Assembly: GCA_037015955.1 (NCBI GenBank)
Contig: CP143548.1
Span: 2,288,001-2,352,000 of the forward strand
Origin: Lachnospiraceae bacterium JLR.KK008
Lineage (GTDB): Bacteria > Bacillota > Clostridia > Lachnospirales > Lachnospiraceae
Direction of reading: 5' to 3'
Length of the DNA: 64,000 nucleotides
Below the pieces are notes generated by a model, which had not been told where the DNA came from, ran no database searches, and saw nothing but the letters and a program-made list of their open reading frames with translations. Position 1 is the stretch's first letter, and each line of letters opens with the position of its first letter. Both the position numbers and the translations under genes were made by a program. Below are positions 41,304-51,800 of the stretch, in pieces.

Positions 41304-43370
41304 ATGAAAGAACGTAAACGCTGGTTGTGCCTGTTGTGCACACTCCTGATCCTGCTTTCCTCTTCTCTCACCGTTTATGGAGAAGAGGCCGGAGAAACGC
41401 CAAATGCCAATGTCATCAAAGACGGAGAACTGGATTCTTATTTTGTCGTTAAGGACCGCACACTGGCCCCTTACTTCGTCGTCAAAGACGGAGATCCGTC
41501 CATTGACCGTTTTCCTTTGAAGGATACAACCGTGGTGGCAAATGTCAACGGGATCATCGCCGATGTATATGTGACCCAGACATATGTCAATGAGGGGACA
41601 AACCCGATCAATGCAAGCTATGTTTTCCCTGCCTCCTCAAGCGCTGCCGTCCACGGTCTGAAGATCACAGTCGGGGATCAGACCGTGACCGCCCAGATCA
41701 AAGAAAAAGAGGAAGCCAAAGAAGTGTTTGAAGAAGCGAAAAGTGAGGGAAAAGTTGCTACTCTCATGGAACAGCAACGCCCTAATGTGTTCACGATGGA
41801 CGTCGCCAACATTATGCCTGGTATGACTACAAGCATCGAACTACACTACACAGAGATGATACAGCCTCTGGAAGGCCTTTATGAATTTTCCTTTCCCACA
41901 GTAGTCGGACCGCGCTATGTCAGCGCTCCGAAAGAAGGAGAAAGCGCCAAAGACAATAGCTGGGCCGCCAGCCCCTATCTGCATGAAGGGGAGACCCCGG
42001 ACGGTACTTACAACATCACCGTCAACCTTTCCGCCGGTGTGCCGGTCACGGAGCTGTCTTGCAAGACTCACAAAGTCAACGTCATAAAAGGGGACGAGAC
42101 CGCCGCCTGTATCACCCTTGCCGATTCCGAAGATTATGCCGGCAACCGTGATTTCATCCTGCAATACCGGCTGACCGGAGAGGCCGTACAGAGCGGCCTG
42201 TTGCTGGCCCCGGGAGAAGCGGAAAACTTCTTTATGCTGACTGTCCAGCCTCCGCAGCGTTATCAGCCGGAAGAGATTCCTCCGAGAGAATATATTTTCG
42301 TACTTGACATTTCCGGTTCCATGTACGGGCATCCGATTGACACCGCAAAATCACTGATCAGCGATCTCGTGAGCAGCCTGAATGCGACAGACAGCTTTAA
42401 TCTGATTCTGTTCTCCGACGAATTTTACCAACTGGCACCCGCCTCGCTGCCTGCCAATGCCGAAAATATACAGCTGGCTATCCATCTCATTGAAAAGCAG
42501 GAAGGATGCGGCGGCACAGAGATGACGCCGGCACTGCAGCAGGCACTTGCCATCCCGGCAGACCCCAATACTGCCCGCAGCATCGTAACGATCACCGACG
42601 GCTACATTTGTGATGAGCAGGAGATTTTCCGCACAATCAATGAGAACATGGGGACGACGAGTTTCTTTTCCTTCGGTATCGGAACTTCTGTCAATACTTA
42701 CCTGACCAAAGGAATCGCCACCGCAGGCCTGGGAGAATCTTTTGTCGTCACCAATGAAGCCGACGCACAGGCTTGTGCGCAGCGATTCCGCAATTATATC
42801 AGCGCACCGCTTCTCACGAATATTCAGATAGAGTATGACGGCTTTGACGTATACGATGTGGAACCTTCCGTCCCCTCGACCCTCTTCGCCCAGAAGCCAA
42901 TCGTTCTCTTTGGAAAATGGCAGGGCGAGCCTTCCGGTACAATCAAAGTCACCGGGAAATCCGGTAATGCAGACTATCTGCAGGAGATTCCTGTGAAGGA
43001 TGGCAAAGTCTGTGAAAACGCGGAGACACTGGGACTCCTCTGGGCCCGCTCCCGTCTGCAGAGACTGACCGATTATGGCTGTACACCGGATAATCCCGAT
43101 ACCAAAGCGGAAGTGACAAGGCTCGGCCTTACTTATAACATGATGACCTCATACACTTCGTTTGTCGCAGTAATCGACACAGTTGTCAATCCGGATGCGG
43201 CGGCAACAGACGTAGAACAGGCCAACCCGCTGCCGCTTGAAGTTTCCGACCTGGCCGTAGGCTCCGGCTATTCTTATTACTCAGAGCCCGGAATCTTCCT
43301 CACGCTGTTTATGGCTACAGTCGTTATATTATTCATACCGCTTCGCCGCAGGCGGAACATTCATCAATAA
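41304..43370 (+). CDS. VIT and von Willebrand A domain surface protein with exosortase-type C-terminal tail
   Basis: The 688-residue product starts at ATG 41304 with ACGGAGG upstream. A signal peptide (about 1-27) is followed by a short internal repeat (SYFVVKD, PYFVVKD), a VIT domain (about 70-195; VNGIIADVYVTQTYVNEG and YVFPASSSAAVHGL) and a VWA domain (about 330-520) with the MIDAS DISGS at 335-339. At the C-terminus, SEPG is followed by a hydrophobic helix (about 663-680) and RRRR, the tripartite layout of PEP-CTERM-like sorting signals. The next gene encodes an exosortase, so this is probably its substrate, anchored and processed at the cell surface. The role of the adhesion domain is unknown. 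Confidence 0.85.
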   Translation: MKERKRWLCLLCTLLILLSSSLTVYGEEAGETPNANVIKDGELDSYFVVKDRTLAPYFVVKDGDPSIDRFPLKDTTVVANVNGIIADVYVTQTYVNEGTNPINASYVFPASSSAAVHGLKITVGDQTVTAQIKEKEEAKEVFEEAKSEGKVATLMEQQRPNVFTMDVANIMPGMTTSIELHYTEMIQPLEGLYEFSFPTVVGPRYVSAPKEGESAKDNSWAASPYLHEGETPDGTYNITVNLSAGVPVTELSCKTHKVNVIKGDETAACITLADSEDYAGNRDFILQYRLTGEAVQSGLLLAPGEAENFFMLTVQPPQRYQPEEIPPREYIFVLDISGSMYGHPIDTAKSLISDLVSSLNATDSFNLILFSDEFYQLAPASLPANAENIQLAIHLIEKQEGCGGTEMTPALQQALAIPADPNTARSIVTITDGYICDEQEIFRTINENMGTTSFFSFGIGTSVNTYLTKGIATAGLGESFVVTNEADAQACAQRFRNYISAPLLTNIQIEYDGFDVYDVEPSVPSTLFAQKPIVLFGKWQGEPSGTIKVTGKSGNADYLQEIPVKDGKVCENAETLGLLWARSRLQRLTDYGCTPDNPDTKAEVTRLGLTYNMMTSYTSFVAVIDTVVNPDAAATDVEQANPLPLEVSDLAVGSGYSYYSEPGIFLTLFMATVVILFIPLRRRRNIHQ

Positions 43371-43496
43371 CATATGCTACATATTTTCGAAACAGCATTT
43401 GATAACATTTGATATTCCTCAAAATCATCTTGCCGCATTATGACACAGGCAGACACTTTTGCAGCCAAATCACACAACTATGAGAAGGAAACACAC

Positions 43497-44333
43497 ATGA
43501 ACATCAGTACGTTACAGATAAAATACAAATCATTACTCCTTGAAAACTTCATATACTATCTTGTGGGTTTCCTTCTTATATTTTGTCTCAAACTTTTTTA
43601 CAGCAGGGCCGCAAGCGAATCGCTTTCCTGGATTCTCGCCCCCACCGCTCTCTGTGTCAGCCTGTTCACAGGCATTCCGTTTACCGCACAGCCCGGCGCA
43701 GGATATGTCAATCACAGTCTGCGGTTTATCATCGCCCCTTCCTGCAGCGGACTCCAGTTTATGATCGTCGTCACCGCCCTCCTTCTGTTTTCCTTCGTAC
43801 ACCGTACGAAAAGAAAAATCACCTGGAGCCTGTTTGTCCTCTGCTTCTCCTTCCTGTACACGATACTGGTCAACAGCCTGCGGATTACTCTGGCGATCTA
43901 CATCCCCCTTTATTTTCCTGCGCTCACCCACTATGGCGTTCTCACTCCGGAGAGACTTCATACCCTGATCGGCACCGTCATCTATTTCTCCGCTCTGCTC
44001 ATCGCTTACCGCGCCGGTGAATCGATCTGCCGGGCAAATACAGATAAGACAACGCCTCACAGCGCACTCGGCCTTTTCCTTCCCGCTTTTTGGTACTTTT
44101 TCATCGTACTCGGACTGCCGTTTCTCAATCATGCCTACCGGAAAGAGCGGGAACAGTTCACCGAATATACGGCTTTGATCGTCTGCAGCTGCCTGGCCGT
44201 CGCCTGTTTTCCACTTCTGCGACTTCTTCTGAAAGCACTCGGAAAGCAGCGCAAGGCAGACGCCTGTCTTCCCGCTGACTCGCTCTCCCATGCAGCGCCG
44301 CGCAAAGCATTTGACACTCCTGCATACAAATGA
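43497..44333 (+). CDS. xrtK: Exosortase K-like transpeptidase
   Basis: The 278-residue integral membrane protein starts at ATG 43497 with GAGAAGGA upstream. It has about eight hydrophobic helices. The exosortase catalytic residues are present: Cys83 in PSCSGLQF, Arg129 in NSLRI and His155 in LHTLIGT. Overall it fits the exosortase K family known from Firmicutes. It lies 126 bp downstream of the VIT/VWA protein, whose C-terminal tail fits a sorting signal. It should cleave that tail and either transfer the protein to an unknown acceptor or release it. A dedicated one-enzyme one-substrate pair is inferred from the neighbourhood. Confidence 0.85.
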   Translation: MNISTLQIKYKSLLLENFIYYLVGFLLIFCLKLFYSRAASESLSWILAPTALCVSLFTGIPFTAQPGAGYVNHSLRFIIAPSCSGLQFMIVVTALLLFSFVHRTKRKITWSLFVLCFSFLYTILVNSLRITLAIYIPLYFPALTHYGVLTPERLHTLIGTVIYFSALLIAYRAGESICRANTDKTTPHSALGLFLPAFWYFFIVLGLPFLNHAYRKEREQFTEYTALIVCSCLAVACFPLLRLLLKALGKQRKADACLPADSLSHAAPRKAFDTPAYK

Positions 44334-44385
44334 TAAAGTTGACATATAGCCCGGCATATAAGGGTGCGACAGGAGAAGACAGACA

Positions 44386-45270
44386 ATGGAAAAGACCGGC
44401 ATTGTGACCGACAGCCACAGCAGCATTACACAAAAACAGGCAAAGGAACTGGGCATTTTTGTCCTTCCGATGCCTTTTTACATTGATAACGCATGTTATT
44501 ACGAAGATGTAACCCTGTCCCGGGAAGAATTTTTCCGGGAACTGAATCGCGGTGCGGAGATTACGACCTCCCAGCCCGCTCCGGCACAGGTGATGGAGTA
44601 CTGGGACAAAGCACTGGCACACTATGAGCAAATCTTATATATTCCCATCAGCAGCGGACTGTCCGGTTCCTGTGCCACCGCCTGCGCCATGGCGCAGGAA
44701 CCGCTTTACAGAGACAGGGTCTTTGTCGTTGACAACGGCCGGGTGTCCGCACCCCTTCACTGTACGATCCTCGATGCCCTTGATCTGATCGCCAGAGGAT
44801 ACTCTGCCGGTGAGATCCGCCGGCTTCTGGAACAGTATCGGGATAAAATGGTCATCTATGTCGGCGTGGACACGCTGGAACATCTGAAAAAAGGCGGCCG
44901 CGTCACACCTGCCGCCGCTGCCATCGGCACCGTTCTCAATATTAAGCCTGTACTCAGATTTGATGTGGGAACGCTGGAACCTTTCAAAAAATGCCGGGGC
45001 TTCCACAAAGCAAAAAAAGTCATGCTGGAAGCAGTGCGGCACGACCTGACGACCCGCTTCGCAGACTGGTATGAACGAGGCGATTTTCACCTTCTTGCGG
45101 CCTCCAGCGCCGCGCAGGAGGACACAGAGCAGTGGCTGTCCGAGATCCGGGAATATTTCCCCGGCACTGAAGTGATATGCGACGCTCTGTCTCTCGGCGT
45201 ATCCGCCCACATCGGCTACGGCGGACTGGGCATCGGCTGCTCCTGTAAGCCGCATACACTTCCAAAATGA
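44386..45270 (+). CDS. DegV family fatty-acid-binding protein
   Basis: The 294-residue protein has the DegV fold signatures: GIVTDSHSSITQKQAKELGI at the start, TSQPAPAQVMEYW, PISSGLSGSCATACAMA for the fatty acid headgroup, VDTLEHLKKGGRV and HIGYGGLGIG at the end. Members present acyl chains to a fatty acid kinase (FakA). No fakA is nearby. AGGAGA precedes the ATG. Its 3' end overlaps the convergent addA gene by 55 bp. Confidence 0.92.
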   Translation: MEKTGIVTDSHSSITQKQAKELGIFVLPMPFYIDNACYYEDVTLSREEFFRELNRGAEITTSQPAPAQVMEYWDKALAHYEQILYIPISSGLSGSCATACAMAQEPLYRDRVFVVDNGRVSAPLHCTILDALDLIARGYSAGEIRRLLEQYRDKMVIYVGVDTLEHLKKGGRVTPAAAAIGTVLNIKPVLRFDVGTLEPFKKCRGFHKAKKVMLEAVRHDLTTRFADWYERGDFHLLAASSAAQEDTEQWLSEIREYFPGTEVICDALSLGVSAHIGYGGLGIGCSCKPHTLPK

Positions 45271-48200
45271 AACGAATAAATCAGCAATTCTTTGACCCGT
45301 TTTCCCGTTATCGTAGCCAGCGCCTCCCCATAATAGGCAAGCTGAGTCTGATAGCGGGAGATCAGTTCTTCTTCCCGGTCCACGCGGTCAGTCTTATAAT
45401 CAAGCACAACGATCTCCCCGTCCTCTTCCCAGCAGACATCGATAATTCCCTGGATAAGCACAGTCTCTCCGGCAGGGAATTCCTCTCTCACCCGGTTTGC
45501 CGGCAGGCCGAGCATAAAAGGCTGTTCCTTTTTCAAAAGGCCCTTTCTGTCGGCCCGTCTCATGCGGCCGGCGACATCCGTCAGCAGAAAATCCGCAATC
45601 TTAGCCGCATAGATGCAATCTCTCTCCTCCTCCGTCATCTTCCTGTCTGCCATAAACCGCTCCAGTAATTGATTGACTATATCAGTCATCTCTTTTTTCG
45701 AAACGTTTTGCGGAATATCAGCAAAGTCAAGCAGTTCCATCGCCCGGTGAAAGGCGCTGCCTCTGACAGAACCGGTGAGTCTTTGCTCCTCCCGGCAAAA
45801 GCGCGGCACATGGGCCTCTTTCTCCTCCGTGTCAAACAGATGCGCCGCTCCTTCCGTCGCCTCCGTCATTTTCTCCATCTTCAGCTCAGATACCGTCGTC
45901 TTGGTATACAGCTCTGACAGATTCCACGGATAACGGTATGCGAACCGCTGTTCGAACAACTGCTTCCACTGCTCTACGTACCCTTCCGCTTCATACTCTT
46001 CCAGACGCCGGCGTCTGTAACTGTCCAGGACTGCGGCCTCCACCTCATCCTTTTTCAGCTCCGATGCCTCTATCACCCGGATTCGCTCAGCCACAGGAAG
46101 AAGAAAATCCAGGAGACTTCCAGCCGTAGACAGTGTCAGAAAGGAGCTCTTACTTCCCTGGCCGGTCCACCCTTTTGCTGTCTCTGTCCTGCCAAGCGCC
46201 GTCAGTTTCATCGCAGGCTCCGAGATGCAGCCGGTGAGGATCAGCTTTTCTCTGGCTCTGGTCATCGCCACATATAAGATGCGCAGTTCTTCTCCCAGAT
46301 TATCGAGCTGCTGCCTGCGTGCCAGCACATTTCTGCGCAGCGTCGTCCGCTGCAACCGCTTCCGTATATCGACATACTCACAGCCTAGCCCCATATCAAC
46401 ATCCATCAGCAGACTCTTCGCCTGATCCTGCACCGGGAACCGCTTTGCCAGCCCGGCCACAATGCACACCGGAAACTCCAGTCCCTTACTCTTATGGACG
46501 CTCATGATACGCACCACGTCCGCATACTCATCCGTGACACCGGCCACACCGTAGTCGACCTCATATTTCTCGAGCTGTTCCATATAACGGATAAAGGCAA
46601 ACAGGCCATGGCTCCCGGTCTTTTCGAACTCTGCCGCTTTCAGCAGCAGCATTTCCAGATTGGCCCTGCGGATGTCCCCCTCCGGAAATGCTGTCATATA
46701 CTGCATGTAACCGGTCTCCGCCATTACCTCCCGCAAGATCTGCCTGACCGGCTCGAAGACGGTCTTCCCGCGATACGTCTGAATCAGACTCAGGAACTTT
46801 CGCCCTTTTCCCTCTTTTTCCTCTGCATCCGCACTCTCACACAGCGCTTCATAGAGCTTTTTTTTGGGAGAAGCCGCACGCAGCTGCGCGATTTCCTGCT
46901 CGGTAAATCCACCGACCGAAGAAGTCATCACACCAAACAGCGGAATATCCTGCAAAGGATTGTCCAGAATCCGCAGAAAGTGCAGCATCGTCCTGATCTC
47001 CTGAGAGGAAAAGTAACCGGTAGACGAAGCCCGGTATGCAGGAATCCCATATTGCTTGAGTATATTTTGCATCGTCTCATCCCAGCCGACGTTCGAACGC
47101 AGCAAAATCGTAATATCTCCATAGCGGACGGGCCGCAGCAAGCCGCTCTCTGTGTCCGTCACCTGGTGGTCCTGCAACAGACGGCGAATCCGCCGGGCTA
47201 CCAGATGCGCCTCCTGCTCCGCCGCAGGCAGGCTCCCTTCCTCTCTGGCAAGCAAAAGCAGCTCCGCACCGGCCTTCTCATATGGCGGATAAACCGCCCC
47301 CGGATAGAGCGCCGCCTCCTCATCATAGGCAACACCGCCCAGTTCCTCTCCCATGATCCTGGAAAATATGTCATTGACTTCATCAGTCACTTCTTTGCGG
47401 CTGCGGAAATTTTTATGGAGACTGATCTTTCGCCGATCCCCTTCCGTCTGATAATTCCTGTATTTCTCCATGAAGATCTCCGGCCTTGCCAGCCGGAATT
47501 TATAGATACTCTGCTTCACATCCCCGACCATAAACCGGTTATATCTGCCCGTCTCTTCCCCGGAAATACTCTGCAGCACATATTCCTGCACGAGGTTGCT
47601 GTCCTGGTATTCGTCGATGATGATCTCCTGAAAATAATCCTGGTACTCCCTGGCCGTTTCCGAGGGGATATGTCCCCCTTCCGGCGTCTCTTTCAGTAAA
47701 ATCTCCAGTGCATAATGCTCCATATCACTGAAATCGAGCAGATTTTTCTCCTGCTTTTTCTCTGTCATCCTCCGGCTGAATTCCAGTGTCAGCGACACAA
47801 GCGTCCGCACAATACCGCTCCCGGCCTGCATTTCGCTGATCTGCTCTGAAAAGGGCAGAAAGAAATACCGTTTCTCCGCCTTGTCCAGCGCCTCCTTCAC
47901 CTCTGTCCGCATCGCTTTCACAAGTTCCCGTTTCTCCAACGATACCGTCTCGTCCTTTTTCGAGGGCAGACGGCCGAATGTGATCCCGGCCACCGCCTCC
48001 CCGTACGCCCGAAAAGACTCTCTGTCCGCGGCGCAGGCCAGCATCTCCCGCTCCTTCTCCAGAAGCGGCGCATACATATATGGTCCGTCCGGCTGCCCGC
48101 ATACGGAGAGCGCCCGTTCCAGATGCGACACACAGGCTGACAGCAGCTTTCTCAGATCTTCTCTGGCAAACGCAAGCCAGTCCGCGGCCTCCGCATCTTC

Positions 48201-48824
48201 GGCATCTTCCGGTGCATATCCGCGCGCTGCCTCCTGCAGCCACTGCTCCGGAAACGGATGACTGCGCGAAAACTCATAGAGGCGGAGGATATGCTCCGCC
48301 AGCGCCTTTTCGTCCCCGCCCGCATGAAAGCTCTCCACACAGGTGAGAAATTCCCCGTCTTTCTGCGCAAAATGGTCTTCCATCAGCGCCGTCATCACCT
48401 CGCCCCGCAGGAGTTTCAGTTCTCCTTCATCCGCCACACGAAAGCCCGGATCGAGGCCGATGTCATTGAAATTATTGCGGATCACGAACAGGCAAAAGCT
48501 GTCGATCGTCGTGATCTGCGCGTTATGGAGCAGCGTCATCTGTCTTTGCAGATGCTCGTTATCCGGTTCTTCTTCCAGACGCCTGCCAAGCGCTGCGCTG
48601 ATCCGCTCCCGCATCTCCGCCGCCGCCGCATTGGTAAACGTGACGATCAGCAGACGGTCAATGTCCACCGGCCTCTGCGGATCGCTGACCATGCGCACGA
48701 TCCGCTCCACGAGCACAGCTGTCTTCCCACTGCCGGCGGCTGCGGAGACGAGAAGGCTGCACGCTCTGGCATCAATGACCTCCTGCTGTTCCTGCGTATA
48801 GGATATTCCTGCCTTGCTCCCCAT
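45216..48824 (-). CDS. addA: ATP-dependent helicase/nuclease subunit A
   Basis: The 1202-residue subunit of the AddAB helicase-nuclease processes double-strand breaks for RecA-dependent repair. It has a UvrD-like helicase with Walker A SAAAGSGKTAVLVERI at the N-terminus, an IIDEYQDSN motif, QSIYKFRLARP and the later VMSVHKSKGLEFP, and a C-terminal nuclease with VVLDYKTDRV. The start lies 1 nt after the addB stop codon. The protein ends with an unusual 13-residue tail after the conserved LLIYSF motif, and that tail overlaps the convergent degV gene. Confidence 0.96.
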   Translation of the reverse strand: MGSKAGISYTQEQQEVIDARACSLLVSAAAGSGKTAVLVERIVRMVSDPQRPVDIDRLLIVTFTNAAAAEMRERISAALGRRLEEEPDNEHLQRQMTLLHNAQITTIDSFCLFVIRNNFNDIGLDPGFRVADEGELKLLRGEVMTALMEDHFAQKDGEFLTCVESFHAGGDEKALAEHILRLYEFSRSHPFPEQWLQEAARGYAPEDAEDAEAADWLAFAREDLRKLLSACVSHLERALSVCGQPDGPYMYAPLLEKEREMLACAADRESFRAYGEAVAGITFGRLPSKKDETVSLEKRELVKAMRTEVKEALDKAEKRYFFLPFSEQISEMQAGSGIVRTLVSLTLEFSRRMTEKKQEKNLLDFSDMEHYALEILLKETPEGGHIPSETAREYQDYFQEIIIDEYQDSNLVQEYVLQSISGEETGRYNRFMVGDVKQSIYKFRLARPEIFMEKYRNYQTEGDRRKISLHKNFRSRKEVTDEVNDIFSRIMGEELGGVAYDEEAALYPGAVYPPYEKAGAELLLLAREEGSLPAAEQEAHLVARRIRRLLQDHQVTDTESGLLRPVRYGDITILLRSNVGWDETMQNILKQYGIPAYRASSTGYFSSQEIRTMLHFLRILDNPLQDIPLFGVMTSSVGGFTEQEIAQLRAASPKKKLYEALCESADAEEKEGKGRKFLSLIQTYRGKTVFEPVRQILREVMAETGYMQYMTAFPEGDIRRANLEMLLLKAAEFEKTGSHGLFAFIRYMEQLEKYEVDYGVAGVTDEYADVVRIMSVHKSKGLEFPVCIVAGLAKRFPVQDQAKSLLMDVDMGLGCEYVDIRKRLQRTTLRRNVLARRQQLDNLGEELRILYVAMTRAREKLILTGCISEPAMKLTALGRTETAKGWTGQGSKSSFLTLSTAGSLLDFLLPVAERIRVIEASELKKDEVEAAVLDSYRRRRLEEYEAEGYVEQWKQLFEQRFAYRYPWNLSELYTKTTVSELKMEKMTEATEGAAHLFDTEEKEAHVPRFCREEQRLTGSVRGSAFHRAMELLDFADIPQNVSKKEMTDIVNQLLERFMADRKMTEEERDCIYAAKIADFLLTDVAGRMRRADRKGLLKKEQPFMLGLPANRVREEFPAGETVLIQGIIDVCWEEDGEIVVLDYKTDRVDREEELISRYQTQLAYYGEALATITGKRVKELLIYSFHFGSVCGLQEQPMPSPP

Positions 48825-48825
48825 C

Positions 48826-51800
48826 TCACTCCTCCTCTTCCTCCTGCATCTTTGTGAGCGCCTCTTCCCGGGTCAGACTTTGCAGTTTATTCGTCTCATA
48901 ACCTGCGAGCCGCCCGTTAAAGCCACACACACTCTTATAGACACAATAATCACAGCCCGTGTCCCCTGCGTATTCATAGGGCCTTTTCCCAATCTCTCCC
49001 TGGAGGATCTGTCTGCCGATCTTTTTGATCTTACCGCTTACATAAGACGATATGGTGCGCAGCTCCTCTTCGCTGAGCGCTGCGGAGCGGCTGCCGAGAC
49101 TGCCGTCCTTTTTCCGCTCCACCGGAATAATCTCCGATCTGCCGCTGAATTGTCCGTCCAGTCTGTCAATAATGTCATCGCGCTCATTGACGACCCCCTT
49201 CATGCGCAGGCTCTCGCGAATCTTTTCATTAAGCGCTTCCTCGCTGAGCTGTTCCTGCGCCCTCACCATCGGGTCTGCGACATGATAATAGAGCATCGCT
49301 GCCGGAACGATATGTCTGCCTTTCTCCTTGCGGCCGATCATCTCCATCGCCGCATTCATATAGACGACAAGCTGTAACTGCAGGCCATAATAGATGGCGG
49401 CGATGTCCAGATTTTGATTGCCCGACTTATAGTCAATGACTTTCACATAGACCGTATCTTCTTCGCGGCAGGTGTCGATCCGGTCGATCCGTCCCAGCAG
49501 CCGCATTTTTTCCTTCTCGGAGAGACTGACATTGACCGATTCAATCTCTGACAGCGAGGAAAAAGAGACTTCAAAATGTTCCGGCCTGAACTTTCCTTTC
49601 TGTAACTGACTCTGCAAGGTAAAGACCGTACGCCGAAGGATACGTTTCATACGCGTGACAACGTACTGATACCTGGCGCTGGAAAAGAGAATATTGTCTC
49701 CATAAACCGCCGTCTGCGCATCGACCGCTTCATTGATCAGCCGTTCTCCCAGCTCTCCGGAAAAGCGCAGCCAGTCACTGCCGTTTTCTTCCAGAAGTCT
49801 CGCAAACTGTTCCAGCACGCCATGAAAGAGGGTGCCCATATCGACTGCCTCAAAGGCAAACGTCTCCCGCTCTTTCAGGGAAAGCCCGTACTGAAGAAAA
49901 TAGCTGTATGCACAGGCCGCATACTGTTCCAGGCGGCTGACACTGCTCGTGAGGATACTGCCGTACAATGCCCGGGCCACCTCCGCTCCCAGCGTGCTCT
50001 CCTCATAGCGAAAGAACGCTGTCTCCACAAGCATCTGCAATGTCCGTTTATATAACGGATGCGAGGCATATGTCCGGTATAAGGTAAAGAAAAAAGGCTC
50101 GTCCACCGGGTTGCCTTTGGCATATTCCCGGAGCTGCCGCGCCAATACGCCAAATCCGTCGTCTAAAACCTGAATCTGTTCCTGTGGGCTTCGCATCTGT
50201 GCCCCTTCCACCTGCAGATCCGGAAACATTTTTTTCACCGTCCCGATCAAATACGCCGGGCGCACCGCTTTCCCCTCCCCATTCACTCTCGTATAAGACA
50301 GATAGAGCCGCTCACTCGGTTTCGTCATATTCATATAGAGATACAGGCGCTGGATATACATCTGCTGTCTGGGCGATGGCGCCATCTCCCACTGCCCCTG
50401 CGCAAGAAACTCACGGTCCGTGTCGGAGATAATGCCGCCTCTGGCGCCGCTCTTTGGGATGTTGCCGTCATTGACCCCGAGAAAAAACAGCACCTTGATC
50501 TCTTTCAGCCGCGTTCGTTCCATATCTCCCACTACAATCCGGTCAACATTCTGTGGAATGGTACCTACCTGAATCTCTCCGAATCCTGCATCGAGAATAT
50601 CCGCAAACTCCTGCAGCGCCATCTCTTCCTCCCCGATCAGATCATAAATCTGCTCCAACAGTTCCATGACCAGCCGATAGATCTGTCCGTATTCTTTCGC
50701 TTTCACAAGATCGCCTTCCGCCGAGAATTTCTCTTCAAAATGCGCCAGCTTCTCGTAAGCCCCGCTCTCCACAAGAAACGTATACAAATGTGTGACATAA
50801 TCTCTGACAGTCTTCCCCATCCCGAGCAGAGGCGCAAGCCTGTCTGCCAACCGCTGCCTGACAGCGTTGATCTGCGCCAGTTCTTGCGACTCCTCTTCCG
50901 TAAGGCTTCTTCTGACGAACAGTTCCTGCCACCGTTTCCTGCCCCGGATCCCATAGCGCAGCACATAGTTTTCCAGTCTGTCGGTCTCTTCCATTGAAAT
51001 ATCCGCAAGCCCGCTACGCAGGAAATGAAAGACCGTTTCATAAGAAAAATCATGCAGCACTATTTTCAATGCGCTGCGGATATATTCAATAAACGGATTA
51101 TGCCCGATCCCCTTTGTCGTGTCCACATAACAGGGAATCGAAAACCGCCCAAAGATTTCTTCCACATAATCCGCATAGGCTGACAGATCCCCGGCTACCA
51201 CGGCAATGTCCCGGTATTGATAACTTTCCTCCCGCACCAGTCTTCTGATCTGCAGGCAAGTCTGGCGCACTTCCTCTCCGGGCGTTGCAGCCTCCGTCAG
51301 ATGGATGGCCCCCTGTTCTCCGGTATAAACCCGGTTGCGATAGCGAAACAATTCCTGCTCCAGATGTGCCATACTCGGATTATCCCGGAAACGGGGAACC
51401 GGCCGACCGGTGAGCACAATATCCGCTTTACGCGGCGTCCCTGTCTCCTGCGCCAACCGGATCAGAGAACGCATCATCTTCCTGCTGAATGCAAAAAGCT
51501 GCTGCTCCCCTGTCTCCTGCTGCAAGTCTTCCCTGCCATCCATGATTACGGCCACTCTCACCTCTCTGGCAAGAGACAGCAGCTTCTTTATAATCTGATT
51601 CTGCACAGGCGTAAATCCGGTAAAGCCGTCAAATACGACGACACTGTCCCTGATCATAGCCGACCGCTCCAGTGCCTGTGCCAGAAGCCCGAGCTGCCCC
51701 TCCGTCGTCACAAACCGGTCGCCGATGGCATCCAGAAATGATTCGTAGAGCACAGCCAAATCCTGGAGCTTATAATACAGACTGCCCCGGGACCTGGCAT

